Assembly: GCA_004298155.1 (NCBI GenBank)
Contig: SCRD01000024.1
Coordinates: 186,001 to 250,000, forward strand
Length of the DNA stretch: 64,000 bases
Direction of reading: 5' to 3'
From: Acidobacteriota bacterium
GTDB lineage: Bacteria > Acidobacteriota > Terriglobia > UBA7540
A program made the translations under genes and the position numbers. Positions 26,193-34,385 of this stretch are shown here, in pieces. Positions within the stretch are counted from its first letter, which is position 1; each line of letters begins with the position of its first letter. The notes under the pieces are model-generated. The model worked only from the letters and a program-made list of their open reading frames with translations, made no database searches and was not told the DNA's origin.

Positions 26193-26881
26193 GCCGATCC
26201 CATCTCTCGTTCCTTGTGCAGTGTCACACGGTAGAGCTTCCGTGGCAGCCCACCCTCCTCGAATTCATCGATGCTGACAATGTCGTATCCTCTTGCGAGC
26301 TGCCGCATTTTTTCGACGCTGAAGAAGTGTACGATGAACCCGCCCACCTCATACATGTCCTCTCCGCGATGGATTCCAGTTCCGTAGTGGGGGTCCTTCG
26401 TATGCCGAACCGTGTAAACATTAAGGCCTCCTGGCCTGAGAACGCGCCGGATTTCTTGCGAAAGACCGTCGAGTTCCGCAGTGGTAAGCGCCATACAAAA
26501 CAACATGTGTGAGTAGCAACAGTCGAACGCGTTGTCGCCAAAGGGAAGGGGCTGTCTCACGTCGTGCCGAAGCGCCATAATCCGGTCTGTCAGGGCTATC
26601 GCCCTGGCCTTCGCCGTGATGGTCTCAACCGCTGTCTGGGAATAATCCAGCACCGTGACGTGAAAGCCCTCGCTGGCGAAGAACAACGTGTCGCGGCCCT
26701 GTCCCCCGCCGAGTTCCAGCAGACTCGTCTTGCCTTCCCTTTTGAACAGTCCTCCCGCCGTCATAGCTGGCTCGCTGGGTTTGCCGCCAAACATCTCGGG
26801 CTTTTCAGAGAATGTCTTCTCCCAATGGGCCGATTGTGAGTTTAGTATCTCAGCCGACGTCTTGGAGTCTCTTGAGCTCAT
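26189..26881 (-). CDS. Class I SAM-dependent methyltransferase
   Basis: 230 residues from the ATG at 26881 (MSSRDSKTS); the upstream extension of the frame has no homology. Motif I is LLELGGGQGRDTLFFA, the acidic motif II end is VTVLDYSQ, motif III is ALRHDVRQPLPFGDNAFD. It resembles small-molecule methylases such as those acting on thiols, tellurite or arsenite (TehB-like). The partner gene encodes a Met-rich protein, and copper, sulfur and efflux genes lie nearby, so metal or metalloid methylation is plausible but inferred. Confidence 0.75.
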   Translation of the reverse strand: MSSRDSKTSAEILNSQSAHWEKTFSEKPEMFGGKPSEPAMTAGGLFKREGKTSLLELGGGQGRDTLFFASEGFHVTVLDYSQTAVETITAKARAIALTDRIMALRHDVRQPLPFGDNAFDCCYSHMLFCMALTTAELDGLSQEIRRVLRPGGLNVYTVRHTKDPHYGTGIHRGEDMYEVGGFIVHFFSVEKMRQLARGYDIVSIDEFEEGGLPRKLYRVTLHKEREMGSA

Positions 26882-27034
26882 ATCCCACGGCCTCGATTGT
26901 AGGCCACGTTTTTCGCGCTTCAAAGCAAAAATCAGCTTCGCCGACACCGACAACGGATTGAAGGCAAAGCAATTCTCCGCACGCGGGGAGATATGGATGG
27001 CCCATGTGGCCCATGCCAATTAGGAGGTGTTGCT

Positions 27035-28147
27035 ATGGAGTTTTCTGCTGATACGAAATGCCTTGCTGAAGCCCTCGACCAGGTTCAGGATGCGGTGGAA
27101 AAGAAGAGCACGATTCCCATCCTGTCCCATGTCCTGGTCGAAGCTTGTGCCACCGGGCTTCGTCTCGCAGCCACCGACCTCGAAGTAGGTATTCGATCGT
27201 TTTGCCCGGCACAGGTCAAGACGCCCGGCAGCGTTGCTGTCCCGGCCCGCCGTTTGCTCGAAATCGTGAAGTCTCTGCCCGAAGCGGGCGTTCGCGTCCG
27301 TGCTCTGGAGAACCATTGGGTCCAGGTCAGCGCCGCCCGGTCTGTCTTTAAGCTAGCGGCGCTCGCCAGGGACACCTTCCCGGCTTTGCCCGACGTTCCC
27401 AAGGCGCTGGCTGAAGTGCCTGCCGGCGTGCTGGCCGGGCTGATTGATCGCACCGCGTTCGCCATCTCGATCCAGGAATCGCGCTACACCTTGAACGGCG
27501 CGCTGCTGGTTCTCAAGCCGGGCAGCGTTGAGATGGTAGCGACCGACGGGCACCGGCTGGCGCTAGCGGGGCGCGATACCGATGTCGGCGCATTGAAGAA
27601 TGATGAGCGACTCTTGGTTCCCAAGCGCGCCGTGGTCGGGCTGCGTCGCCTGGCGAACGCTCAGCAAGCGGACAGTTCCATCCATATCGCCAAGGACGAC
27701 AGCCATCTGTTCTTCTCGGCCAGAGATTCCATCCTTATCACGCGGATCATCGCCGGGCAATTTCCCAACTACGAAGCCGTTCTGCCCAAGTCCAATACCA
27801 TCACAGCGACACTGGACGCGGCAGCGATGCGGGAATCGCTGCGGCGGGTCGCGCTGCTCGCGTCAGAGCAGACGCACGCGGTCTGCCTGGCCCTGGAGTC
27901 GGGCCGGCTCACGCTGTCCACGTCGGGCGGTGATGCGGGCGAGGCCTCGGAGTCGTTGGATGCGGCATACAGCGGAGAGCCGATGCGAGTGGGCTTCAAT
28001 GCGTCGTTCCTGCTGGACTTGCTTGGCGTCGTAAAGACCGGGGGCGTCGAGATCGCTTTGAAAGACCCCGAAAGCGCAGTGGAGTTCCGTCCGGCAGATC
28101 AGACGCAGTGCCGGCACAGATGCGTTGTCATGCCGATGCGGATTTGA
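27035..28147 (+). CDS. dnaN: DNA polymerase III beta sliding clamp
   Basis: 370 residues from the ATG at 27035, with taggaggt directly upstream; the frame upstream is a shadow. Three-domain DnaN pattern is visible: TIPILSHVLVEA in domain 1, TAFAISIQESRYTLNGALLVL and ATDGHRLALA in domain 2, GQFPNYEAVLP at the domain 2/3 link, and a C-terminal PMRI in place of PMRL. The clamp holds the polymerase and repair enzymes on DNA. This is probably an element-encoded copy next to other element replication genes, not the chromosomal dnaN beside dnaA. Confidence 0.9.
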   Translation: MEFSADTKCLAEALDQVQDAVEKKSTIPILSHVLVEACATGLRLAATDLEVGIRSFCPAQVKTPGSVAVPARRLLEIVKSLPEAGVRVRALENHWVQVSAARSVFKLAALARDTFPALPDVPKALAEVPAGVLAGLIDRTAFAISIQESRYTLNGALLVLKPGSVEMVATDGHRLALAGRDTDVGALKNDERLLVPKRAVVGLRRLANAQQADSSIHIAKDDSHLFFSARDSILITRIIAGQFPNYEAVLPKSNTITATLDAAAMRESLRRVALLASEQTHAVCLALESGRLTLSTSGGDAGEASESLDAAYSGEPMRVGFNASFLLDLLGVVKTGGVEIALKDPESAVEFRPADQTQCRHRCVVMPMRI

Positions 28148-28192
28148 AGGAGCCCCGGCTCTGTATTTTTGACAACAGCCTGGAGAACTGCA

Positions 28193-28891
28193 ATGACATG
28201 CCTTGATTGTGGGAACCAGATCGAAGAAGGCAGGAAAGACCGCCCACCGATTGACGCCAAGTTCTGCTTGAGATGCCGATCCGAGCGGCGACGCAGGACG
28301 AGGCTCAAATACGTTTGGCTGCCTCAGCACGATGCTTACATGCGTGCTCACTACCACGGCGGCCTTCATCAGCGCGGGCGCGTCATCAAGGAACTGGTTC
28401 GGCAGACCGGATTCCCGCGCTGGTACATCAAGCGGCAGGCGCAACGCCTGGGATTGACCATGCACCCTGACCGCAGGCCTTGGTTCCAGGTCGAACTCGA
28501 AGTGCTCGACAGGTTGCTCGTAAAAGTTTCGGCAGGCACAATCGCGAAGCGGCTGAAACGCACCGAAACTTCGGTGGTGATGAAGATCAAATCGCTGGGC
28601 CACACGCGAAGAGTTAGAGAGGGCTACACCATGCGTGACCTTGAACTTTGCCTGGGCGAGGACCACCACAAAATTCAGAAGTGGATTGCGAACTGCTGGC
28701 TCCGGGACCGGTTGCAGGGCACGGACCGCCACAACGGAAATGGGCACGATATTCACCGCTTCTGTGAGAAGGATATCGTGCAATTCATCAAGTGCCATCC
28801 CCAGGAAATCAATCTTGGCAAGGTGGACCAAGTGTGGTGGTTGGACCTTTTCGTCTTGAAGGGTACAACGATGGATTGGAGCCGCCACTGA
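28193..28891 (+). CDS. Zinc-finger/helix-turn-helix DNA-binding protein
   Basis: 232 residues from ATG 28193. An N-terminal finger (CLDCG then CLRCR) is followed by a repetitive basic region with a helix-turn-helix appearance (RVIKELVRQTGFPRWYIKRQ) and a second one (TIAKRLKRTETSVVMKIKSLG). The C-terminal half has RDLELCLGEDHHKIQKWI, again HTH-like. It may be a transcriptional regulator of the element. It follows the clamp gene by 45 bases and may be co-transcribed. Its stop marks the point where the methyltransferase remnant of the sulfur cargo begins. Confidence 0.55.
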   Translation: MTCLDCGNQIEEGRKDRPPIDAKFCLRCRSERRRRTRLKYVWLPQHDAYMRAHYHGGLHQRGRVIKELVRQTGFPRWYIKRQAQRLGLTMHPDRRPWFQVELEVLDRLLVKVSAGTIAKRLKRTETSVVMKIKSLGHTRRVREGYTMRDLELCLGEDHHKIQKWIANCWLRDRLQGTDRHNGNGHDIHRFCEKDIVQFIKCHPQEINLGKVDQVWWLDLFVLKGTTMDWSRH

Positions 28892-29085
28892 GCGGTCAAC
28901 ACCGGTGACTCGCGCGCCTCGCTTGCACGACGAAATTGAGTACGTGCCGTCACCGCAGGCGACATCCAGCACCATTCTCTCGTGGAGGTCACCAGAGAGG
29001 CCGAAATAGCACCCTGCTCAAGCTGCTCCGTAAGCCTGCCGACCGCTGTCGCGCGCCAGCGGGCATAATCTTCGGGTTTAATCAC
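28889..29085 (-). pseudogene. Truncated and frameshifted SAM methyltransferase
   Basis: Read from 29085 leftwards, one frame gives IKPEDYARWRATAVGRLTEQ and after an indel near 28995 a second frame gives SGDLHERMVLDVACGDGTY and GARVTGVDRS. Together these form the start of a class I methyltransferase through motif I and the VTGVD motif II. Homology stops at 28889, exactly at the stop of the opposite gene. It is downstream of, and on the same strand as, the SQR-like operon, so it looks like its last gene, cut by the cargo boundary. Confidence 0.75.
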
Positions 29086-29141
29086 CGCGCATTCCTCTCT
29101 GAGCAGCTTGTGGTACCAAAGCGGTCAAAAGGATGGCCCAT

Positions 29142-30383
29142 CTACAGGACAAGCGGTATGCCGTAGGCTTTGGCGCCGAGCTTGAGCATCACGCCCAGAA
29201 CTCCATGCCTCATCCCAAACGGCGCTAGCCACCACTGTTCGAACAACACCTTGCCGAGATGCCATGTCTTGCCGATTTTTCGAAGTTGCACTTGGGGAGA
29301 GGGCTCAGCGAAGAAATTCCCAAACGCGAAGCCGGCCAGGTCCTCTCCGGCCTCCAACATGCAGTACCCATCCGCACAAAATTCTGCTTGTGCACTTGTC
29401 CCTGCAATTTCCTGAGCAATACGACGAGCTACGATCTGGGCTTCGGCATGCGCGAACACGCCGGCCTTCGGCAGCATCAAGGGCGTGTCTGGCTTCCAGC
29501 GGCCCGGCAGAGGTATGGCTGTAATGTCGCCGATCGCATAAATGTTGGGATGCTTGGTTTCAAGCGTCGCGCGATCAACGGGAATCCAGCCGGCTTCATT
29601 CGCGAGTCCCGACTGGCGAACTACGCTGGGGCTACGGTGCGGGGGAATCGTCACGAGCAAGTCGCAGTGGAAGGTTTCCTTGCCCTCAAAGCGAAGCTCG
29701 CGGGAGTTTGGGTCGAAGTGAGTCAGCTTGTGGCTTGGATGAAAAGTGATGCCCTTCGTTTCGAGCATCTGGCGAACCGCTGCGCCAAGCTCGGGGCCCG
29801 CCACAGGGAGCGGCAGCGGTTCGGGAGTAAACAGGTGGATATCCACTTTGTTGCGCATTCCTCGCTTGCGAAAGGAGTCTGAGATGAGCATGGCTCCTTC
29901 GTGCGGCGCTCCAGGGCATTTGTATGGCAGCGAACTGATCACAATGGCTACCTTCCCACCCGCAAACGAGCTCAACGCTTCGTGCAACCTCGCCGCGCCA
30001 TCGGCGGTGAAAAACGTGTGCGAAGCATTTGCGAGATCAGGGATCAATTCAGGCGCAAGCTCCGCGCCGAGCGAGATGATCAAGTCGTCGAAGTTCAAGG
30101 TTCCAGCGGAAGTTTCAACTCGCCGGTCCGCTGGATTGATGGCCAGCACTTCGCCCTCGATTACTTCGATTCCAGGCCGTACCAGGTTGCGCACGTCGCG
30201 AGTGATCTGGGCCTGCTTGCGGTCTCCGGTCATCAGCCACAGGAACGACGGCGCAAAGGCATGCCGAAGGTTCCTCTCAACCAACAAAACCCGGTGATCA
30301 CGGCCTAACATCCGGCGCAGTTCATTGGCGGCAACAAGTCCGCCGACGCCGGCACCCAGGACCACGACAGTTCTGCCACTCAT
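29142..30383 (-). CDS. Sulfide:quinone oxidoreductase-like FAD enzyme
   Basis: 413 residues. FAD-binding GAGVGGLVAANELRRML at the N-terminus, a second GD motif (YAIGDITAIPL), a Cys in SLPYKCPGAPHE (C156) that matches one SQR redox Cys, and another in CADGYCMLEAG near residue 342. A helical C-terminus (GKVLFEQWWLAPFG) suits peripheral membrane binding. SQR oxidises sulfide and passes electrons to quinone, forming persulfide or sulfur. The neighbours (rhodanese regulator, DsrE-like, cytochrome c) agree with sulfur oxidation. Which SQR type cannot be decided by eye. Confidence 0.8.
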   Translation of the reverse strand: MSGRTVVVLGAGVGGLVAANELRRMLGRDHRVLLVERNLRHAFAPSFLWLMTGDRKQAQITRDVRNLVRPGIEVIEGEVLAINPADRRVETSAGTLNFDDLIISLGAELAPELIPDLANASHTFFTADGAARLHEALSSFAGGKVAIVISSLPYKCPGAPHEGAMLISDSFRKRGMRNKVDIHLFTPEPLPLPVAGPELGAAVRQMLETKGITFHPSHKLTHFDPNSRELRFEGKETFHCDLLVTIPPHRSPSVVRQSGLANEAGWIPVDRATLETKHPNIYAIGDITAIPLPGRWKPDTPLMLPKAGVFAHAEAQIVARRIAQEIAGTSAQAEFCADGYCMLEAGEDLAGFAFGNFFAEPSPQVQLRKIGKTWHLGKVLFEQWWLAPFGMRHGVLGVMLKLGAKAYGIPLVL

Positions 30384-30457
30384 CGAACTCCTCCTTCGCG
30401 TGTGCTGTCCAGCCCGCTCGCGCTTCGATCACTTACGGGCCACGATGGTTGATACCC

Positions 30458-31210
30458 TTATGGCTTCGCCCGAGCCGCGTCCTGAAGAAATTCAGTGATC
30501 GTTCGGAGTGTCGCGGCATCTGGAACGCTCTTTCCCATTGCCACCATGTTCTTATGCATGCGCACCACGACTTGCGGCCACTGCTGCGCCGTATGCTGCC
30601 GCGGGTCAGGCAAGGCGTGACACTGAGCGCAGGTAGCAGCAAAAAGGATTGCGCCTTTGGTTCGCGGCGAAGGCAGAGCGCCCGGCTGGATGGATTTGAG
30701 GGAATGCTCTTTCAAGTATGCAACGATGATTTCTTGCTCATGAGCTGAAGGGGCCTTTACGTTCATCATCCCCATCATGCCGTTCCCGCTCGTGCCCCCC
30801 ATCATTCCCTTCATTCCCATGCCACCCATATTCCTCATCATGCCCATGCCGCTCATTCGAGAACACATGGACATCCTTTGGAACATCCTGTCGGCAACCC
30901 CAGGCCATTCGCCCGCCGAATGCATCGAGGGGCTGGGCAAGTTGTGACATTGGACGCAGTATTTTGCTATCAGCTTCGCGCCCTCGCTGCCCGGCGCAGG
31001 AAGATCGCCGGGTTTGATGCCCGCGGGCACAACACCGGACATCATCGAGCGCATCATCTGCTGCATTGAATTCTGCCCCGCCGCCGTGCTGGGGTCGGCG
31101 CTGGCGGACTGCTCCGCGCCAGCAGGTGGCTCAGGGCGGGCGAGCAGGTAGGTAAATGCGCTGGCGGCAAGTACGAAACCAAGCAAGAGATAAGTCCCTT
31201 TCTTTCGCAT
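30458..31210 (-). CDS. Dihaem cytochrome c with methionine-rich insert
   Basis: 250 residues from ATG 31210. An N-terminal membrane or signal helix (GTYLLLGFVLAASAFTYLLA) is followed by CVQCH (85-89) and CAQCH (194-198), two class I haem sites. Between them, residues 108-149, lies a Met/Gly-rich stretch with MGMMRNMGGMGMKGMMGG that could bind copper or act as a flexible linker. It is periplasmic, membrane anchored or processed. Its place beside the SQR-like gene suggests it takes part in electron transfer; the Met-rich insert between two haem domains is unusual. Confidence 0.8.
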   Translation of the reverse strand: MRKKGTYLLLGFVLAASAFTYLLARPEPPAGAEQSASADPSTAAGQNSMQQMMRSMMSGVVPAGIKPGDLPAPGSEGAKLIAKYCVQCHNLPSPSMHSAGEWPGVADRMFQRMSMCSRMSGMGMMRNMGGMGMKGMMGGTSGNGMMGMMNVKAPSAHEQEIIVAYLKEHSLKSIQPGALPSPRTKGAILFAATCAQCHALPDPRQHTAQQWPQVVVRMHKNMVAMGKSVPDAATLRTITEFLQDAARAKP

Positions 31211-31275
31211 CTTCTCATTCTCCTCTCCCGTAAAGTTCACGCCGCCCGGTTCCCTTGAATGTAGCGACGCCCCGC

Positions 31276-32142
31276 TTACTCAGCCAACTGGGTGCGGTCC
31301 CCATATTCCTCACGCTCCGGCCGCGAGCCCTCCGGCAGCCGCCAATACTCCTTCTGCCGCCGGAACGGCAACAGTAGGAGCGGGAAGACTCCCAACTCGT
31401 TTTCGTTCCTGTACGCGGGGACGCCTATTGTGATCTGGTCCTGCGGAACGTTTAGACGGAGCGTGCCGTGGAGTCGATCCCAAATGTTGAATAGGTTGGT
31501 GTAGTTCGAGTTGGCCTCGGCGGCAACCATGGAATGGTGAATCCCGTGCATCCGAGGCGTGATGATGAGCCAGACCAGCACCCGCTCCAGCCGGTAGGGC
31601 AACCGCCAATTGCTGTGCTGGAAGGCGACTGATCCCTCGTAGACCACCTCATAGACAAGCACGGCAACGGCGCCGGCCCCGAAAAGCAACACCCCAGCCA
31701 CGCGGAACAAACCGCTCAGGAACATCTCGCCGAAATGGAAGCGGAGCCCGGTTGACACGCCCAGGTCCAGATCCGTATGGTGCACGTTGTGGAGCCGCCA
31801 CAGCAGCGGCACCTTGTGGCTGAGCACGTGCCAGACGTACAGCAGATAGTCCATGAACAGGAACGAGAGCACGCCGTGCAACCACGGGGGCATCGGGATG
31901 ATGTTCAGCACGCCGAAGTGCGCCCAATAAGCGGCCGCCAGTTCTGCAGGGATTAGCCCCAGGCGCAAGACCAGGAACGCCGGCACGGAGACCGCCGCGT
32001 TGATGATGACTCGCCGGAAGATGCTCTGGGTCCGCCGCCGCAGTGGGCGCCGGTATTGCAACACCAGGAGCAAGGCGAACAGAGAGAAAAGTATCGGCCC
32101 GCCGTACTTGTCCAAAATCGCGTTATATATCTGGTAGGGCAT
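31276..32142 (-). CDS. Sterol desaturase/fatty acid hydroxylase family membrane protein
   Basis: 288 residues, several membrane helices (GPILFSLFALLLVL, NAAVSVPAFLVLRLG, and others). Histidine boxes HVLSH, HNVHH and HGIHH in the right order form the di-iron site of the family, which hydroxylates or desaturates lipids such as sterols, carotenoids or fatty acids. The start at 32142 is ATG. The substrate is not readable. It is the middle gene of the sulfur operon; membrane lipid change during sulfide or metal stress is only a guess. Confidence 0.8.
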   Translation of the reverse strand: MPYQIYNAILDKYGGPILFSLFALLLVLQYRRPLRRRTQSIFRRVIINAAVSVPAFLVLRLGLIPAELAAAYWAHFGVLNIIPMPPWLHGVLSFLFMDYLLYVWHVLSHKVPLLWRLHNVHHTDLDLGVSTGLRFHFGEMFLSGLFRVAGVLLFGAGAVAVLVYEVVYEGSVAFQHSNWRLPYRLERVLVWLIITPRMHGIHHSMVAAEANSNYTNLFNIWDRLHGTLRLNVPQDQITIGVPAYRNENELGVFPLLLLPFRRQKEYWRLPEGSRPEREEYGDRTQLAE

Positions 32143-32172
32143 CAGCGGTTTCCCGGAAACGAGCTTTCGAGC

Positions 32173-32523
32173 TCAAAACACCAGGACCTTGTCAGCTTCT
32201 TGAGTCCAGGCAGTCAGTTCGTCGAGCGAGCTTCGTTTTGTTCCTTGGGCGATGAAGTCAGACTTGATACCGCGAGCGTCCATGCAACTCCCGCAAATGC
32301 CGATCCTGGCGCCCTTGGTGGCCAAACCCTTCAGCATCCGCTCAATGTTGTAATAGCCGTTCGGCGTTGATTGTCCGGCCACGGCGCAAGCTGCAGCATC
32401 ACCCATCAGGAAGACCGAGACGGCCGTTCCTTCTTGCTTGGCCAGAGACCCTGCCAAACGCAGACCGTTATAACTGCGCTCAGAACCGTAAGGCGCGTCG
32501 TTGAGTACGATCAGATATTTCAT
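32173..32523 (-). CDS. DsrE/DsrF-like sulfur-carrier family protein
   Basis: 116 residues from the ATG at 32523; the long upstream frame is not coding. A Rossmann-like fold YLIVLNDAPYGSERSYNGLRLA, VSVFLMGDAAACAV and a Cys pair in GICGSCMDARG match DsrE-like proteins, where the Cys carries persulfide. With the SQR-like flavoprotein and the rhodanese regulator it is consistent with intracellular persulfide handling. Which side chains are active is inferred. Confidence 0.8.
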   Translation of the reverse strand: MKYLIVLNDAPYGSERSYNGLRLAGSLAKQEGTAVSVFLMGDAAACAVAGQSTPNGYYNIERMLKGLATKGARIGICGSCMDARGIKSDFIAQGTKRSSLDELTAWTQEADKVLVF

Positions 32524-32612
32524 TGCGATGTCCCCCATGTAATGATTCGGGTCAGCCTGCCTGGCGGACTCCGTGAAAGTCGTGGCATGTCGCATCGAGG
32601 AAGGGTACGGCC

Positions 32613-33290
32613 TTACCGGGATTCCTCCCCAATAGCAACCGGAAGTCCGAGTGCTCTCCACTCCGGTATCCCGTCTTCCAGGCGCAGGGCGCGAAAGCCT
32701 TTCGCTTTCAAAACCTCCACCGCCTTCGTGGCGAGAACACAATAAGGGCCCCGGCAGTAGGCCACGATGTCTTGATTCCTGGGGAGCTTTGACAGGTGCG
32801 ACTTCAAATGCTTGAGAGGTATGGACAGGGCGCCCGGAATGTGTCCCGCTCGGTACTCTTCTGGCGGACGTACGTCAAGGACAACTACCTCACCTTTGCG
32901 AACTCGCCTGAGGAGCGCTTTCTTCTTGACCGGCTCAAGCCGCTCAGGGCCCTCTCCGAACTGCCTGACAATGGATTCGACTTCCGCCAGACGAATTTCC
33001 GCGAGAGCTCGCAACTTCTGAAAGAACTCGCAAACCGCCACATCCGCCAAACGATAAGTTACATACAACCCTTGCTTTTCTGCTTCCACCAGCCGCGCAC
33101 TGCGGAGCACCTGAAGGTGCTGCGAAGCGTTAGCCGCCGTCAGACTGGCTTCTTTCGCAAGCGCTTCAACTGTCCGCGGACCCTGGCATAAGAGGTCCAA
33201 CAGCTCGAGCCTGGGTGGACTGGCGACCGCCTTGCCAATCCTGGCAAGCTGTTCATAGATCGCATTTTTGAAGTTGGGCGACGCACTCAT
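32613..33290 (-). CDS. ArsR-family regulator fused to a rhodanese domain
   Basis: 225 residues. An N-terminal winged helix (about 1-95: SPPRLELLDLLCQGPRTVEALA, NASQHLQVLRSARLVEAE) is followed by a rhodanese domain (about 125-220) with GHIPGALSIPLKHLKSHL and the active-site loop CRGPYC. Cys35 and Cys87 sit in helices where sulfide-sensing ArsR proteins such as BigR/SqrR hold their redox pair. Sensor plus persulfide transferase in one chain suits a sulfide-responsive repressor. It should control the divergent promoter upstream, where AT-rich inverted repeats are seen. Confidence 0.85.
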   Translation of the reverse strand: MSASPNFKNAIYEQLARIGKAVASPPRLELLDLLCQGPRTVEALAKEASLTAANASQHLQVLRSARLVEAEKQGLYVTYRLADVAVCEFFQKLRALAEIRLAEVESIVRQFGEGPERLEPVKKKALLRRVRKGEVVVLDVRPPEEYRAGHIPGALSIPLKHLKSHLSKLPRNQDIVAYCRGPYCVLATKAVEVLKAKGFRALRLEDGIPEWRALGLPVAIGEESR

Positions 33291-33319
33291 AAAGTATTCA
33301 ATAGTATACTTTAATACTA
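33291..33319. promoter_or_regulatory. Operator repeats before the ArsR-rhodanese gene
   Basis: Directly upstream of the start codon lie overlapping inverted repeats: aaagtat (33291-33297) with atacttt (33306-33312), and tagtat (33302-33307) with atacta (33314-33319). The AT-rich palindromes stand out against the GC-rich surroundings and have the shape of ArsR-family operators. They are placed to repress the sulfur operon. Confidence 0.65.
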
Positions 33320-33374
33320 AAGGAGCCGTTTGTCAATAGCTGTGGCGTGACAAGACCAGAACGGGAGGACCGAC

Positions 33375-33719
33375 ATGGCCGGGGAAATCAACGGTTTACG
33401 CCTGATACCAGAAGCGGCAGGGGAGAGCTCGGGGAACTGCGCAGCAGAAATGGCTCGCAGGGGCAGTAGCACTGAAAACGCGCGTCACGGATTCAATCGC
33501 TACCTCTACGAGAATTTGTTGTGCCATGTCGAATCCCAAATCGAAAGTTGGAACCGAAGGGCTGTACGCGAGCCGAACCCCGAGGCCGGCCACGCGCTCT
33601 GGCTCAAGGCGGAAGGCTTGGGATACGCACTCCGCCTGCTCTACGCCTTTGAACCTGAGTTTCGAGAACTCGTTGAATGCGCGAAGCGTGCCGCAACCGG
33701 CGGTGTTATCCAACGATGA
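33375..33719 (+). CDS. Hypothetical protein preceding the DUF1257 operon
   Basis: 114 residues, ATG with a gggagga site. Mixed, mostly helical, and soluble. It precedes the DUF1257 gene by 40 bases and may be its first operon member. No family recognised. It restarts the + strand element genes after the sulfur cargo. Confidence 0.5.
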   Translation: MAGEINGLRLIPEAAGESSGNCAAEMARRGSSTENARHGFNRYLYENLLCHVESQIESWNRRAVREPNPEAGHALWLKAEGLGYALRLLYAFEPEFRELVECAKRAATGGVIQR

Positions 33720-33759
33720 TTCGTGGTAGGAGCACGGACACAGCAACAGGAGGTTGGCA

Positions 33760-34176
33760 ATGTCAAAATATGGTTGCGTCGAAACCGTCGTCCGGAACGA
33801 GAAGTACCTTGTCGAGACCCTCAAGGAGATGGGCTATGAAGTCGAAGTCCACCCGGCGGGCGCGAGGCTGAACTCATATTACTCGGAACAAGAGAGGAAA
33901 GTCGTCAACATCATTGTCCGGCGCGCACAACTGCGCGGGGCGTTCGGCGACATTGGGTTTGCCCGGCAACCGGACGGCAGCCTCGCCATGATCGCGGATG
34001 AACTCGATGACCACTGCGGCTACGGGGCGAAGTGGCTTGGACGCGTTCAGCAGCTTTACAAGGAAAAGCAAACGCTCGCCATGGCCCGAGCCAAGGGCTA
34101 CATCCTGAAGAAGCGCGAAGTGATCCAGACCTCGGAAGGACAGCAGGTGCGGCTGCAATTTGCCGCGCGGAGGTAA
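33760..34176 (+). CDS. DUF1257 (Ycf35-like) protein
   Basis: 138 residues from the ATG at 33760, with caggaggt upstream; a TTG two codons earlier is less likely. KYGCVETVVRNEKYLVETL and GYEVEVHPAG at the N-terminus match the DUF1257 pattern (TxIxxxxxLxxALxxLG). DUF1257 is known from cyanobacteria and plastids (Ycf35), often beside DUF2997; molecular role unknown. It is followed 5 bases later by a DUF2997 gene. Confidence 0.65.
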   Translation: MSKYGCVETVVRNEKYLVETLKEMGYEVEVHPAGARLNSYYSEQERKVVNIIVRRAQLRGAFGDIGFARQPDGSLAMIADELDDHCGYGAKWLGRVQQLYKEKQTLAMARAKGYILKKREVIQTSEGQQVRLQFAARR

Positions 34177-34181
34177 GCACG

Positions 34182-34373
34182 ATGCAGGAAAAAACCATCA
34201 CGATCACCATCGACGAGCAAGGGAATTCGACTCTCGACCTGAACGGCTTCGCAGGACAGGGATGTGAAAGGGTCTTTGAGGACTTTCGTGGCGGCGACGC
34301 GGTGAAACTGGAGCGCAAAAAGCCCGCCTATTACACCGGCCAAGAGATCGAGCAAGAACATAGCCAGCGGTAA
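34182..34373 (+). CDS. DUF2997 small protein
   Basis: 63 residues. KTITITIDEQGNSTLDLNGF followed by GQGCERVFEDF matches DUF2997 (xIxxxIDxxGNxxxxxxGxxGxxC), a small family usually encoded next to DUF1257. The single conserved Cys in GQGC is present. Partners with the preceding gene are expected. Function unknown. Confidence 0.7.
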   Translation: MQEKTITITIDEQGNSTLDLNGFAGQGCERVFEDFRGGDAVKLERKKPAYYTGQEIEQEHSQR

Positions 34374-34385
34374 AGGGGGCTTGCG

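Noticed and set aside
27863-28888. - strand frame continuing from the methyltransferase stub
   Set aside because: Only the first part (28889-28975) looks like a methyltransferase; the rest is antisense to the clamp and HTH genes.
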